NCBI GenBank assembly: GCA_949130485.1
Contig: OX422190.1
Location: 4,079,855 to 4,143,854, forward strand
DNA: 64,000 nt
Direction of reading: 5' to 3'
From: Agelas oroides
Taxonomy: Eukaryota > Porifera > Demospongiae > Agelasida > Agelasidae
Every line of letters starts with the position of its first letter. Positions within the stretch are counted from its first letter, which is position 1. The notes under the pieces were generated by a model. That model was not told where the DNA came from. It made no database searches and saw only the letters and a program-made list of their open reading frames with translations. The position numbers were made by a program, and so were the translations under genes. This document shows positions 19,527-30,232 of this stretch, piece after piece.

Positions 19527-20608
19527 GCAACAAGTCACAAAAAAGTTTTCTCAATGAAAACAAGCACATGTAGGGATGGAACCCTCAAAAACCAACCAAA
19601 CAAGATAGGAACAACACCACAATACTTTTACACCATCCCTACATCTTGTGCCATTTTGCCAACTATGCATTGTGTTTGTTACTTGTGTGCACAGAAGGGT
19701 TGTCTTGGGCATGGAAGCCTGTGGAACGAGCAGTACTGGGTGTGTAGTGCACGTTGTTGTGTATGGAGAGTGCGTTGTGTTGTGGGTGGCTGTAACTTTG
19801 TTACGGTTGAGTGTGGCAGGCATGGTTAGCTAGTTTAATATGTACAAGCTGTGGGGTGCAAGATCAGTGCTGAGTCTGTGTGGCATGTTGGAGTGGGTTG
19901 CGTATGTTGTGGGCTTTTGTAGCTGCTGGGCATGGCAGGTAAGGGTTGTCTTGTAAGTGAAGGCTGTTGTGTGAGCAGTACTGGGTCGGTCCGTAGTTAA
20001 CGACATGGTGGTGTGTTTGAAGGGTTTGTGGGGTAGGTAGCTAGTTGTAGGGAGAAAGGTTGTCTGTTGGTTTGTGGGTGTAGCTGGTGTGCAGTGTTGT
20101 TTTAGTTAACTATAACTTTAACTAATATATTTTAGTATGGCCTTTTTAAAATTTAGTTAACCAAAAGTGCAACTTAAATTTCTTGCTAACTTGGGGGCTG
20201 TAACTAAAACGTCCAAGGACGTACAAGAAGAAACCGTAACTGTACTAAAACAGAATACAGCCTGTTTTCAACAATAAGTGTAACTAAATACCTTTTAGTA
20301 AGGGGTTTTAGAGTTTCAGTGGTTGAAACTATAACTAACTAAAAATTTTTTAAAACCAGGAAACTAGAACTAAACTAAACCAAAAGTATTTTCTAAATAA
20401 AAACTAACTATAACTAAACTAAAAGCACAAACCCTAAAAAATTAAATTTGAAGGGTTTTGTGGTGTACGTGGTTGGCAAAATGGCACAAGATGTAGGGAT
20501 GGTGTAAAAGTATTGTGGTGTTGTTCCTATCTTGTTTGGTTGGTTTTTGAGGGTTCCATCCCTACATGTGCTTGTTTTCATTGAGAAAACTTTTTTGTGA
20601 CTTGTTTG
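19527..20608. mobile_element. TIR element with arms of about 130 bp
   Basis: 19527-19660 and 20475-20608 are near-perfect reverse complements. As in the element at 337-1578, each arm is itself a foldback bounded by ATGTAGGGATGG / CCATCCCTACAT (19570 and 19633; about 20500 and 20560). The interior has G/T-rich sequence followed by AACTAAA-rich sequence and no transposase. It lies in the last intron of the BEN gene. Confidence 0.7.
20095..20450. repeat. AT-rich low-complexity block rich in TAACTAAA
   Basis: AACTATAACT, TAACTAAA and TTTAGTTA motifs recur without a fixed period. Not coding. Inside the TIR element. Confidence 0.6.
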
Positions 20609-21112
20609 CTTTGTTTTTTTTTTTGGTTTAGGAATGGTAAGAGAGAAGTGACATGGGAGGGTAGGCCGAGGGGAAGATGCATGGTGTGTACAGTATGACA
20701 GTAGAAAGAGCTAAGAATTGTCATAAATTCAAACGCTTTGAAGTGAAATCGTCAATCCAAACATCAAACTTCGGGGGGTTTAGAAGTACAGTCCAAGCAA
20801 AGCCTCATAAAAACCAAGTGAAAAGCAGATGAGTTTAATAAGGCTTTGCATGCAAGCTTATAAATCCTGTGCTCATTTCGCGTGGACTACTAATGGGTTC
20901 ACTGAAAAACTCTCCATAGACTGTCACCAGAGTATTGAGTCATAAGACCCCATTACAGAACTGTTTGATGGTGAGTAGCTATAGTCTAAATGGGTTTGAA
21001 ACGAACGCATAGGGGTCTGTGGAGCTGAACAACCGCCAGTTCTGTGGCCACCTCTAGTGCAGAAGTTTGGAATGAAGCCATGCACTGTTGACTCGGTGCT
21101 ACTAGAGTTTGA

Positions 21113-21261
21113 GTATACCAAGCTACCAATAGGCTGCCACTTGCTTCGTTGGAGGAATATGAAGACTCAGGCACAACACAAAAGGAGGATGTTAAGAAGA
21201 CACCAGCCAAAGTGCTACCATCAACTCGCAGTAAACATTGTATGTGTACTATATGCATGTA
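21113..21261 (+). CDS. Possible coding exon, uncertain
   Basis: After a TGA at 21110-21112 the frame reads VYQATNRLPLASLEEYEDSG, then TTQKEDVKKTPAKVLPSTRS, and stops near 21261. An AATAAA lies near 21301. The composition is protein-like, but no good acceptor was identified. It may be a retrocopy or the 3' end of an unseen plus-strand gene inside the intron of the BEN gene. Confidence 0.2.
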
Positions 21262-21424
21262 AATGACTATAACAAGCAAATTTGAAATGTGAAAGTTGAC
21301 AATAAAACTTGAAATTGAATATCAGTGGCTAGTGTTCTAAGTCATATGAAGTACTTGATGGTTAAAACACTAGCTGGCATAGTACCGTCTATATCACTTG
21401 AGCTTGGCTTTTGCAGCCTTCAAA

Positions 21425-21802
21425 TTAGTCATACGAGCTGCTGCCCTTTTTTTTGTCAGGGTTCCTCCAATAACTGCTATGGGAGGATACGCGGGAAGCT
21501 GCCCTTCCTTTCTCAGGGTCCTCCCAATAACGGGTATGGGAGGATGCCCTGGAAGATGCCCTTTTGGTCTCAGGGTCCTCCCAATAACGGGTATGGGAGG
21601 ACGCCCTTTTCGTCTCAGGGTCCTTCCAATAACAGGCATGGGAGGACGCCCAGGAAGATGCCCTGTGTTTCTCCGGGTCCTTCCAGTAATTATTACGGGA
21701 CGCTTGCCTTTTTTTCCCCTTTGTTTCGCAGGTAGTTCTGCTTGTACTGCGCTCGTTTCTTGCGGACATTACGCATATTGCGTTCGATGTAAAGTGCAGC
21801 AC
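21425..21802 (-). CDS. Repeat protein with YWKDPE-type units, partial or broken
   Basis: From the ATG at 21802 the minus frame carries about six units of 16-17 residues. Examples are NNYWKDPEKHRASSWASSHA, CYWKDPETKRASSHTRYWED and SYWRNPDKKKGSSS. I know tandem YxKDPEKKRAxxRA units from uncharacterised sponge and cnidarian proteins, often near transposon-like genes. At the end of the repeat a run of eight A (about 21447-21454) puts the frame out of register. The neighbouring frame continues KKRAAARMTNLKAAKAKLK and stops, which looks like the natural continuation, so a 1-base slip is likely. The DNA period is about 48-57 bp. Whether it is expressed is unknown. It lies within the long intron between 24084 and 19516 on the same strand. 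Confidence 0.45.
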   Translation of the reverse strand: MLHFTSNAICVMSARNERSTSRTTCETKGKKRQASRNNYWKDPEKHRASSWASSHACYWKDPETKRASSHTRYWEDPETKRASSRASSHTRYWEDPEKGRAASRVSSHSSYWRNPDKKKGSSSYD

Positions 21803-22111
21803 AACTACGTCAATTGATCCACGAAATCAGATTTACAAACTGCAATGCTCAATTCTCACCTTCTCTACGAAGTACTGAACCACGTGCTCAGTTGAACCCT
21901 GGTGACGTAATTATGAGTAATATTTAATTCGAGCAAAATGGCGTGTAGCAGCTAGCGTAAGTGTGAGATTACCTGAGAATCGCCGACAAGTTTGAGTTCT
22001 TTCTTTTAGACCGATAAGTGGCAGGTGCAATACCTAGTGATTTATCCTGTTGTTTTGCGTTTGAATCGTTGTAAAAGCTCCAGCCGTTATTGTGCTATCG
22101 CGGTGAGAGGC

Positions 22112-22139
22112 AGAAGAAGAAGAAGAAGAAGAAGAAGAA
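22112..22139. repeat. AGA/TTC microsatellite
   Basis: About nine AGA units. A minus-strand frame reads it as poly-Ser. Confidence 0.9.
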
Positions 22140-22326
22140 AGAAAGTCAGAAGATAGACGATTTGTCCGTTTTGGCGACTTGCCAGTCTGGTGCTTAGCGA
22201 TACTTTCCAGCAAACTTAACAGTCTTTTTGCTCGTGAAAACACTCGATAATGCCTGATATGGCTCATACAGGCCTTTGACTAATCTAACGAAGACATTTC
22301 GAGCGTGTTATTTGTGCACTTTTAAT

Positions 22327-22383
22327 GTGGCGGCCATTTTTTTTCGGGGTCATCCCTACATATGGCGTACTACCGTACGCCAT
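22327..22383. repeat. GGCGGCCATTTT site and hairpin with TACC loop
   Basis: A YY1-like GGCGGCCATTTT lies at about 22329-22340. CATCCCTACAT is followed directly by the perfect hairpin ATGGCGTAC-TACC-GTACGCCAT at 22362-22383 and then GAT. The stem differs from the copies at 4659 and 10619, but loop and flanks are identical. Confidence 0.6.
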
Positions 22384-22439
22384 GATATGGTAAAACTTGC
22401 AAAAAGCAGAGGAAACTCTAATGGGAAAAAGGTGGAAAG

Positions 22440-23940
22440 TCTATCTTAGTGAGTCGCCTAACCACTTAAGATCAAAGATCTTACAATCAACTGATTAATT
22501 ATTGGTTTTCCACTTTCACCCGACTGACCCAAGTTTTACTAATAGGGCTGATCAAACTGACTGGTCATGACAAATATGTCTGCAAACTTAGTAAATGTGG
22601 TACCCACTAAACCTACCTACCTGTAGTTTCTTTTTCGGCAGTGGAGTGTGCTGTTTTGTGACTTGATCCTAAATGCTATACACAACCAAAAAAAAAAAAA
22701 GATCACCTGTTGTAATAACAAAATACACTAGCTACAACCTTCACACTGTATGACCCATAAACCCCCCAAAACTCAGATTCAAACTTCCTGTTCCACAAAT
22801 ATCATGATTCTGAGCCCTACTAACTATGATTACCTTGCTTTTCTTTAGTTCAGCTTTCATTTCCTTCCGCATTTCCATTCAGAATGAGGCTAGTTCTGTT
22901 CGAATTGTGTCATGAATCATCATCGACAACTGCAACTGTCCTCCACCCTATATGTACAGAACACCACCCTTGTTCCATTAGTAAAATGCCTGATCATTGT
23001 GGGGCGAGCCTGATCCAGCAGCGCACTGCTGGCTTCATATTTTGTCACTGGACGCAGACACGCATGTACCAATAACATTGCTTCGGGGCAGCTACACAGG
23101 CATTGGCTAAACCTCACTCTTAAATCATGAGCTGGATCTCAACTGTGCATGGGTACCACTTCGCAGTCTGTCATCACTGGTATAATTCATGTAGCTTATA
23201 CAAACACAGAGTAAGTTGGTACACACACTTCAATTTCAGTGGTCTTCACTCCCAGTCTCTTTCACACTGACACTATAACTTTGAAATATTTGAATGCAAT
23301 CATTTGAATCAAACAAAGCAACATACAAATGCACATGCACAAAGCAGTCACACTAGTGGTTGCTCAGGCTCGCCCCAATAAACCAATTCAGAAGTGCACA
23401 ACTACCAATAGCTTAACCTATAACCCCGACGCGCATGCACACAAATCAAGCTCATAGCCACGAGAAAGATATTGAAAAAATGGCGATTTTGTATCGTTCC
23501 AATTCATAGCGTTATATCTTATAAACTAGCTGAGTTCACAGGTTAGTAGTTAGGCTTAGCTTAGTCAAAAACAAACCTGCTTTACATAGGAAGTAGTCAT
23601 ACGAGTTGACAGTGAAATTCGACTAAGCTACAAGTTGAAGTGTGGGTACTCGCTATCCATTGAAATATGACTGGAAATCTGTGGCAAAACTTCAAGTGAA
23701 GGTACGCTTTCACTGTTGTTTAGATTATCTAGAAAAAATTCGGTAGGACCAGTAGTGCGTGGGAACTAGCTGTTCTGTGGCATTACTAAGTACGTGATCA
23801 AACAGTAAACTTCGAATGCGATTTCTGGGGAAAGTCCCTATAGGACAGGATAGCTAATTACGCTTCATTCGACTTCCTGTGGCACGTAATAACTATATAC
23901 TACGCCACCACAGGGTATAGAGTGATAATCACTTGAAGTT
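22440..23940. other. Intronic or intergenic sequence without supported exons
   Basis: 22440-22500 shares the GTGGGAAGTCTACCTTGGTAG-type block with 8025 and 13030. A short minus-strand frame at about 22834-22880 (MEMRKEMKAELKKSK before GTAATC) has a donor but no acceptor. NRF1-like GCGCATGC near 23423 and AAAATGGCG near 23477 suggest a weak promoter-like spot. Confidence 0.35.
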
Positions 23941-23944
23941 GGCC

Positions 23945-24012
23945 TTGACGACTATAGTCGTCATTCGTACCTAACGGTACCTATATTCATGACAACTATA
24001 GTCGTCATTTGG
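23945..24012. repeat. Cluster of short perfect palindromes
   Basis: GACGACTATAGTCGTC (16-bp palindrome), then GTACC-TAAC-GGTAC, then GACAACTATAGTCGTC within 68 bp. Possibly the end of a small foldback element. Confidence 0.6.
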
Positions 24013-24083
24013 ATTTCATGCATACAGTGTATAACTATATATATATGAGCAATCAACATACAGTTCTAAGGGTAAAAACTCAC

Positions 24084-25047
24084 CTCAGAAGAACACACTG
24101 ACATGAATGATGGAGTTGGACTTCTTTGAAACCTAGGTGCATATTCTGCCATTGCTGGAGGTCCATATCCTGGTCCTCCAAAACCCCATGGTGGTGATGA
24201 ACTTCCAAAACGTATTGGAATGAATCCAACGAATATGCACGCCGAGGAGGAGGATGGGTGAATGAAGGTATCTCATCAACAAAACTCTCACTACTGAGCC
24301 CCCAATGCTCACACCACCACCAGTGAGGCCCTTACCTCCACCAAGGCTCACATCACTCACATCACCAAGGCTCAGATCACCGAGGCTCACATCACCACCA
24401 CCACCAAGGCTCACATCACCAAGGGTTAAATCACCACCACTGCCAAGGCTCACATCACCAAGGGTTAAATCACCACCACTGCCAAGGCTCACATCACCAC
24501 CATCACATCACCACCACTGCCATGGCTCACATCACCACCACTGCCACGGCTCACATCACCACCACTGCCACGGCTCACATCACCACCACGGCTCACATCA
24601 CCACCACTGCCACGGCTCACATCACCACCACTGCCACGGCTCACATCACCACCACTGCCACGGCTCACATCACCACCACTGCCACATCACCACCACTGCC
24701 ACATCACCACCACTGCCACGGCTCACATCACCACCACTGCCATGGCTCACATCACCACCACTGCCACGGCTCACATCACCACCACTGCCACGGCTCACAT
24801 CACCACCACGGCTCACATCACCACCACTGCCACGGCTCACATCACCACCACTGCCATGGCTCACATCACCACCACTGCCATGGCTCACATCACCACCACT
24901 GCCATGGCTCACATCACCACCACTGCCATGGCTCACATCACCACCACCATCGGCCAAGTCCAACAGTTCAAGGATTGCTTCTGCATTTGTTGCTTCCCGG
25001 CTTTTAGCCTTCTTGCCCTTTTTTAGCTGTGCCTCCTTATGAGCATC
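24084..25047 (-). CDS. Large exon of BEN-domain gene with coding minisatellite
   Basis: After the acceptor TTTTGTAG the frame begins DAHKEAQLKKGKKAKSREAT, then AEAILELLDLADGGG, and enters a tandem array encoding GGDVSHGS/GGDVSRGS. Past the array come GLSSESFVDEIPSFTHPPP and, in another frame, PPWGFGGPGYGPPAMAEYAP ending CSSE before the donor GTGAGT. The start joins in phase 0 to the exon at 25454-25503. The exon cannot be read through in one frame. Two 17-bp units and one 14-bp unit replace the usual 24 bp, which produces a stop near 24670, and there are further shifts near 24300 and 24210. Because the stretches on both sides look strongly coding, either the assembly has indels in this repeat or this allele is damaged. 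Confidence 0.55.
24320..24950. repeat. 24-bp minisatellite (CATCACCACCACTGCCACGGCTCA-like)
   Basis: About 25 units, mostly 24 bp, some 18 bp (in frame), two of 17 bp and one of 14 bp near 24500. CATGGC and CACGGC variants alternate. The proximal part (24320-24490) has older variants (AAGGCTCACATCACC, GGTTAAATCACC). It lies inside the exon at 24084-25047. Confidence 0.9.
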
Positions 25048-25453
25048 CTACAAAACAGAAAGTGGTACTTACAGTCATTCACATTATCCTGTAACTTCTC
25101 TTCAATCTCTTTTACACATAGCTACTAGTGCCAGAGTTGTAGACATGAAGTATATAGGAAAGAGTCTGCCTTCGTGAGACTAAAAATCAGTGCCGTGGAT
25201 TAATATGCACATGACCACTGACCCCAAGATCACTGCACATAGCTAGTAGCCTTACTTATGAAGGAGACCATTCAGCATTTAGAGCTATGTGCAATAAACA
25301 GCACAAGCCAAAAAAGAGTAGCACACAGAGTGCTACTTGTTAAGGATCGACACATTCATTAGCTATAATATACTGAAGTATTAAGGAAAGCTTATCCTAC
25401 ACACAAAAATATACTATAAACATTAGATACTCATCCTTTCAAGACATATGTAC

Positions 25454-25503
25454 CTTAGCTTCTCTACTGATGACCTTCTTCCTCTTGGTAGGGCTACTGT
25501 TCC
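25454..25503 (-). CDS. Small exon of BEN-domain gene (basic, NLS-like)
   Basis: Acceptor TTTGTAG, then NSSPTKRKKVISREAK, then donor GTACAT. It enters in phase 1 and leaves in phase 0, matching both neighbours. PTKRKK resembles a nuclear localisation signal. Confidence 0.6.
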
Positions 25504-25576
25504 CTACAAATACAGCAATAGAATAGCACATTTGAGTTTCAAGATGTATTTTAACCCTTTGGACACCACAAGCCTA

Positions 25577-25599
25577 CATATATATATATATATATATAT
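25577..25599. repeat. AT dinucleotide repeat
   Basis: About 11 TA units directly abutting the left end of a MITE. Confidence 0.9.
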
Positions 25600-25820
25600 G
25601 GCAGTCCCAGGTAGAAATTGAACATTGTTCTGTTGCGTATTTCAACCGGATTCCTGTGTTTGAAGTGCCGTAGCGTGGAATTTCCGTTAAGGGTGGGGCT
25701 CATACGTGCTTGCGTAGATGCACAAACACCTGGGATGTCAACGCAGCGCGTATGAGCCCCACCCTTAATCCTTTTGAAATATGAAACAAAATAATGTTCG
25801 ACTTCTACCCGGGACTGCCA
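25599..25820. mobile_element. MITE with TIRs of about 35 bp and an inner palindrome
   Basis: TGGCAGTCCCAGGTAGAA ... TTCTACCCGGGACTGCCA bound the element. Inside, AAGGGTGGGGCTCATACG near 25690 and its reverse complement near 25750 form a second stem. It sits in an intron of the BEN gene. Confidence 0.8.
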
Positions 25821-26107
25821 CTATAATGCGTGGGCAGATCAAAGCCACTACATGGGGGTACTTATGGCATATGCACTCCAACTTAGCAGTATACTTCTTG
25901 CAGTTGTGACCACAGGGGGTAGGTAAATTGCTGAGTCAGGGTGTATATGATTGACAAATTACCAGAGCTCAACTGTAATCTGCAAACCTGGGTAGGAGGG
26001 TAGAAATTCCTTCCATGTTTAAGTTAACAGTTAACCCTATGAACATAGTAGTACTATGTATCTATCTCATAGTAGTAAACTTCAAATCAATGATGTAGCA
26101 TACTCAC

Positions 26108-26149
26108 CTTCTTTTTGTTTCCTTTTCTTGTTCACACCTGCCTTACCAC
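26108..26149 (-). CDS. Small exon of BEN-domain gene (Lys-rich)
   Basis: Acceptor ACATGTAG, then GKAGVNKKRKQKE, then donor GTGAGT. It is phase 1 at both ends, 14 codons, and basic. Confidence 0.6.
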
Positions 26150-26219
26150 CTACATGTAAAAATTTTTTGCATAATGTTTGCATCTCTTCTGTTTCTCAGC
26201 AAGGATAAGCAGGCTTTTT

Positions 26220-26265
26220 GATAGTCTTGTGCCCAGACCCCACCTACGAGAGAGGGTCTGGTGAC
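26220..26265. mobile_element. Half copy of the GAGGGTCTGG MITE terminus
   Basis: GTCTTGTGCCCAGACCCC and AGAGAGGGTCTGGTG resemble the outer parts of 3381-3773. No matching partner end was found nearby. Confidence 0.5.
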
Positions 26266-26533
26266 ATCCGGCTGATTCCTCGGGCTTCATTAACATTGAT
26301 TACCTTCTGGAGAAAAATTTCTCTCCGCCAATCACATTGCAGAAAACACAATCTGTAGTGCAACACCAGAAATCCTTGGCTACTTCAGCATGATGACACA
26401 GCCCTTTTTTTGGAGTGTAAATTAGTTATCAGTTCTTAACTATGCATACAGCAAGCTGTGAATTTTTAATGTACAGACTCTAACCACATAAATATATTCA
26501 TATCACAGTTGGTCAATGCAATGCCATAAGAGT

Positions 26534-26623
26534 ATTATATAACCCGTTACCCAGGCAACATATAAGAATGTTGCCCATATCTCTCTTGTACAGTGATGTT
26601 GCCTAGGTAACAGGTTATATAAT
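26534..26623. mobile_element. Palindromic MITE A
   Basis: ATTATATAACCCGTTACCCAGG ... pairs with ...CCTAGGTAACAGGTTATATAAT, about 28 bp per arm. It shares its last bases with the next palindrome. Confidence 0.75.
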
Positions 26624-26723
26624 AGTTATATCCCTCCCTGGGGTGTGGTCTTGCACATTGGTGTCGGGCTACGCCCGACACCAATGTGTAAAACGACCAC
26701 CCCCCAGGGAGGGATATAACTAT
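26622..26723. mobile_element. Palindromic MITE B
   Basis: ATAGTTATATCCCTCCCTGG pairs with the end at 26723. The centre GTGTCGGGC-TAC-GCCCGACAC is a perfect stem, so almost the whole 102 bp can fold. Confidence 0.8.
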
Positions 26724-27056
26724 TACCTAGACACTGTGCATCAGAATTTCTGGATAAAATCTACTACACTGACTGCGCTCTGTGATAGCAATGATGAGGA
26801 AGCCATGAATTTATTCGTTTGCAGTAAACATTCACATATTTGTCCATTACAGCTAGACACTAGAGCATGTGAATAATGCAGTCCATCTCTATGAACGTCA
26901 CTGATTGCCTTGAACAAGATGATGCAGACTGTTACAATCAAAGTGATGTTACTTTTGACTTCAAAACCACCTGAATCTGCCTCGTAGGGAGCAGAAAACC
27001 TGCATTGCAGCCTTCCATTAGGTAGTAAATATGGCTATAATTTAAGTGTAATGGAG

Positions 27057-27449
27057 TACTGTAGATCTGGAAAATTTCGCTGTTAAAATAATTTCATGGT
27101 CGAGACCAACCACGAAAATTTAACACACGAAAAATAAAATTACATGGTGATTATCAGACTAGGTAGTGATTCTTTGAGCTGTTAAGCTGTAGCAAAATTC
27201 ACAATCCACACAAATCCACAATCCGTGCAAATCCACACCCCCCCCGAGGTAAATGTCCGATCGACGACTACAGCCAGCGATCCCTGGCTCTCCTGATAAC
27301 TGGTAGTAGACTAAATGCCAGGAACTCTCCAGGCACTCATCCATATTGCAATTGTCAACCGTTAAAAAAATTTCGCAGATAGAACAAAACTGAAAATTTA
27401 ACACCTCACGCTAATTATTTTTAACGTGAAAATTTCCTGATCTACGGTA
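27057..27449. mobile_element. MITE with imperfect TIRs
   Basis: TACTGTAGATCTGGAAAATTT at the left end pairs with AAAATTTCCTGATCTACGGTA at the right end. A further inverted AAAATTTAACA pair lies inside. Length about 393 bp. Confidence 0.65.
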
Positions 27450-27816
27450 GTATGCAGGTCACAAAGACAAGCTTACGCATGCACAAACAGTGGTGTATCA
27501 GGTTCTTTTTCCTTCTCCTCTCACCAGAGCCCGAGAATAGGGCTACTATAACAGTTTCAGAAAGGCAAGACAGTTGCTAAAAATCATTGTGAATTCTATA
27601 TGAGAGGGTCGTCTAAGCCGAAAAAGCACTACATTCCAGGTCATTCCTTCGTACTAATTGGATAACTTGTAGTAAGGGTTCATTTCTTTCCTTCATCACA
27701 TGCTTGAAGCTTGCCCACAGCTTGAAATAGCATGATGTAATGATTGTTGTCTACCTTACACACATCATACATCCAAGTTTCCCTTAGGAAGTCTGGAGAT
27801 GAAGTTGTTATCTCAC

Positions 27817-27873
27817 CTTGCACCTTGTCTTTTACACCTGCCTTAGGAATCTTGGGATTTTCATTTGGAGGAC
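27817..27873 (-). CDS. Small exon of BEN-domain gene
   Basis: Acceptor TGTGTAG, then PPNENPKIPKAGVKDKVQ, then donor GTGAGA. Phase 1 at both ends, 19 codons. An alternative is read-through to a later donor near 27762. Confidence 0.6.
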
Positions 27874-28017
27874 CTACACAAAACAAAAATTGGCATTTCA
27901 GTCCATCTGTAAGATTTGATTAGCAACTACCTGACTACATTTATCTGTTCTCAAGAAAGTGGCACATGAATACATACACAAGTTATGCTGCTCAGTCATC
28001 ATACATGCACACCTAAC

Positions 28018-28098
28018 CTTTGTGCTGCTGGTCATCAGCAGATGAACTGGAGCTCTGCTCCCACTCCTCCTGAGCAGCTAAAATTTTAGCTTTGGACC
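28018..28098 (-). CDS. Small exon of BEN-domain gene (Ser-rich, acidic)
   Basis: Acceptor TTCTATAG, then SKAKILAAQEEWEQSSSSSA and DDQQHK, then donor GTTAGG. Phase 1 at both ends, 27 codons. Confidence 0.6.
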
Positions 28099-28099
28099 C

Positions 28100-30230
28100 T
28101 ATAGAAAATTGATGCATTTCACATGCCAATGTTGTTGTATAACTATACAGATTTAACGCAGAAGAGTCATTATGTAGAGGCCAATACTCTCTGCATACTT
28201 GCCAGCAATTTCCCCAATCTTTAAGCTTCTTTAATATGATTTACTCGGCTCTGTGTTACAATAAAATTAGTTTTGTGCCAAACCAGGTATGTCTGATACA
28301 CTGTGTGCAACTTTTTCAACTAGTACTCATTCAGGTACAGGTGCTTTTATCAATTTTTTTTCCTGATCAATTATGCTTTCAAGCTAGCAATTCTCAAAAT
28401 CTGCACTCATTATGCTGAAGAAAGTGCCTATTATGTTTACGACAAGTACGGCAAAAAGCTTACCACTAGAGAATGTGACACCATAAGTGGTTTGTTTGGG
28501 TAGTCTCTTGTGTGCTAATAGTCCTCAGGTCGGTGTCAATGGTTCCACAGCTTCAATGCTTTCAGCACAGAGGGTTGTTAACCACGATATTGTGCTTCTA
28601 TGCCAACTCCAAAGGTGTAGGCAAAAGTAGCCTGCTCAGTATTCTAACCTGTGAATCCTTTCTTGGTTCCAGTGTTTAAAATACAGCTGAGCCACTAGGT
28701 TGACCACTTCTTCACAGCTCCAGCAGTACATATGCAACTATATGCACATTATTCCCTTAGAAAAGTGCTCAATTATTCCCGAATTATGCTTTTGCCTTTA
28801 AGAACCGATTATTCCTGAAGTTATGCTGGCATAACAGGCATTCTCTAAATACAGGGCTTGCAACACTTCTTCAAATGCTATTTTGTTCTGTATATGGAGC
28901 CCAATACTGCATTACTAAGGCTACAGTTAATGCTTGCAGGAAGTAGCACCTTGTTCACGGCCACTTAACACAGCTGGTGCACTGTAACTTGAGCACAAGC
29001 ATGTTGTTACATGTTATTATGCAGCGTTTTGTTCCCAGGCTCTCCTCACACACAGTACAAAAATCAAAAGGAAAAGGGAAAGCCTGAAAGGTATGAAATA
29101 CGATGGCTTCTTTTTTAAGCTTACCTTGAGTAAGCTGTAAGTTACTGCAGACCCAGCAGCAAAGTAAGTAGCAAGGGGACAGTTCAGCAAAGCTAGTTGA
29201 TTAAAGTGCTTAGCTACTGCATCTGTCACACTTAAGTGTCATGGCTACCCATCTACAATTTTTATAACTTGTAGGGCACAGCATGGGGTGCTACACACAG
29301 TTGGGGCACAGACGTCAGCAGTCATACCACAAAGCCTAAATTTCCTGGCTGTTGTACTTGTTCCATTCTGAGTTTTACTACTACCAAAATTTGAACAAGT
29401 CAGTGCATGCACATGCCTGATTGAAGCTTTCTGTCAACCCAAGCACTTGCGTGGATGCTAATCCAGGATAATTGAAGCCAGATAGTGGTAAGATAATAAG
29501 CATCATCACTAGCAGCTGAATCACTTGCAGATTTTCCCATTGCTCCTTTTTACATCTCTTCTGCATGCTGCACAAATCAAGTTACTGTAGCATACCGGAT
29601 AGTCCGGATAGTCTGTAGCCATATAACCTGTAAGGTAACTTGGAACTAGCATTTAAGGCAGCAGATTTAGATAACAAAGCAGACTTAACCTTGGATTACA
29701 GCAACTGTAGCCATAGTCTTTACAGTCACAGGAGTTTTAATAGAATAGCTTCAGTGAAAACGACTTTACAGTTGTACAGAGATAATTCTGTTGGAGTGTT
29801 CCAATAGTCAACATGACCGGGAGCTAGGAGGCACTTGCACAAATGTAATCAGCAGATGCATGCTAGGACCATAATGCACAAAACAAACCCAAAATGTAAT
29901 TACACAGAAGTAGGTGGTGTCTAGCCAAACATGTTAGTTGCATGGATGAAGTTGAACACACAGGTGTATTTGAACCAAGACAGTGTACATGGGAAATTTT
30001 GTGATGCAACGCTCCTCGTAGTCACATTTGCTGATATCCCACCCATAATTGCAGGTGTAATGGGGCTGCATGAACATGGTCAATGTAACATAACGGGCTA
30101 GTTCTTAGGTGTAAATGCACGCCTGCCTAATATATCTGCATACATCCATGGCACGAGCAACTGCACTCATACTGAATGGTCTATATTACTCCATGTCCAA
30201 ACTACCCTCATTAACTTTATACTTTCACTT
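28100..30230. other. Intron of the BEN-domain gene, no further exon seen
   Basis: The open frames are motif-less. A GTTCCCAGGCTCTCC MITE fragment lies near 29030. Confidence 0.4.
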
Positions 30231-30232
30231 AC

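Noticed and set aside
22834..22880. Minus-strand exon MEMRKEMKAELKKSK in the BEN gene
   Set aside because: It has a donor, but a stop directly precedes it and no acceptor fits, so it can only be an alternative start; not supported.
24305..25042. Plus-strand frames of 94-245 codons (His/Pro/Ser/Leu-rich) over the minisatellite
   Set aside because: All three plus frames are open because of the repeat; the splice sites and protein-like flanks support the minus strand.
29017..29229. 70-codon minus-strand frame as a membrane protein
   Set aside because: It overlaps a MITE terminus (GTTCCCAGGCTCTCC) and has no splice support.
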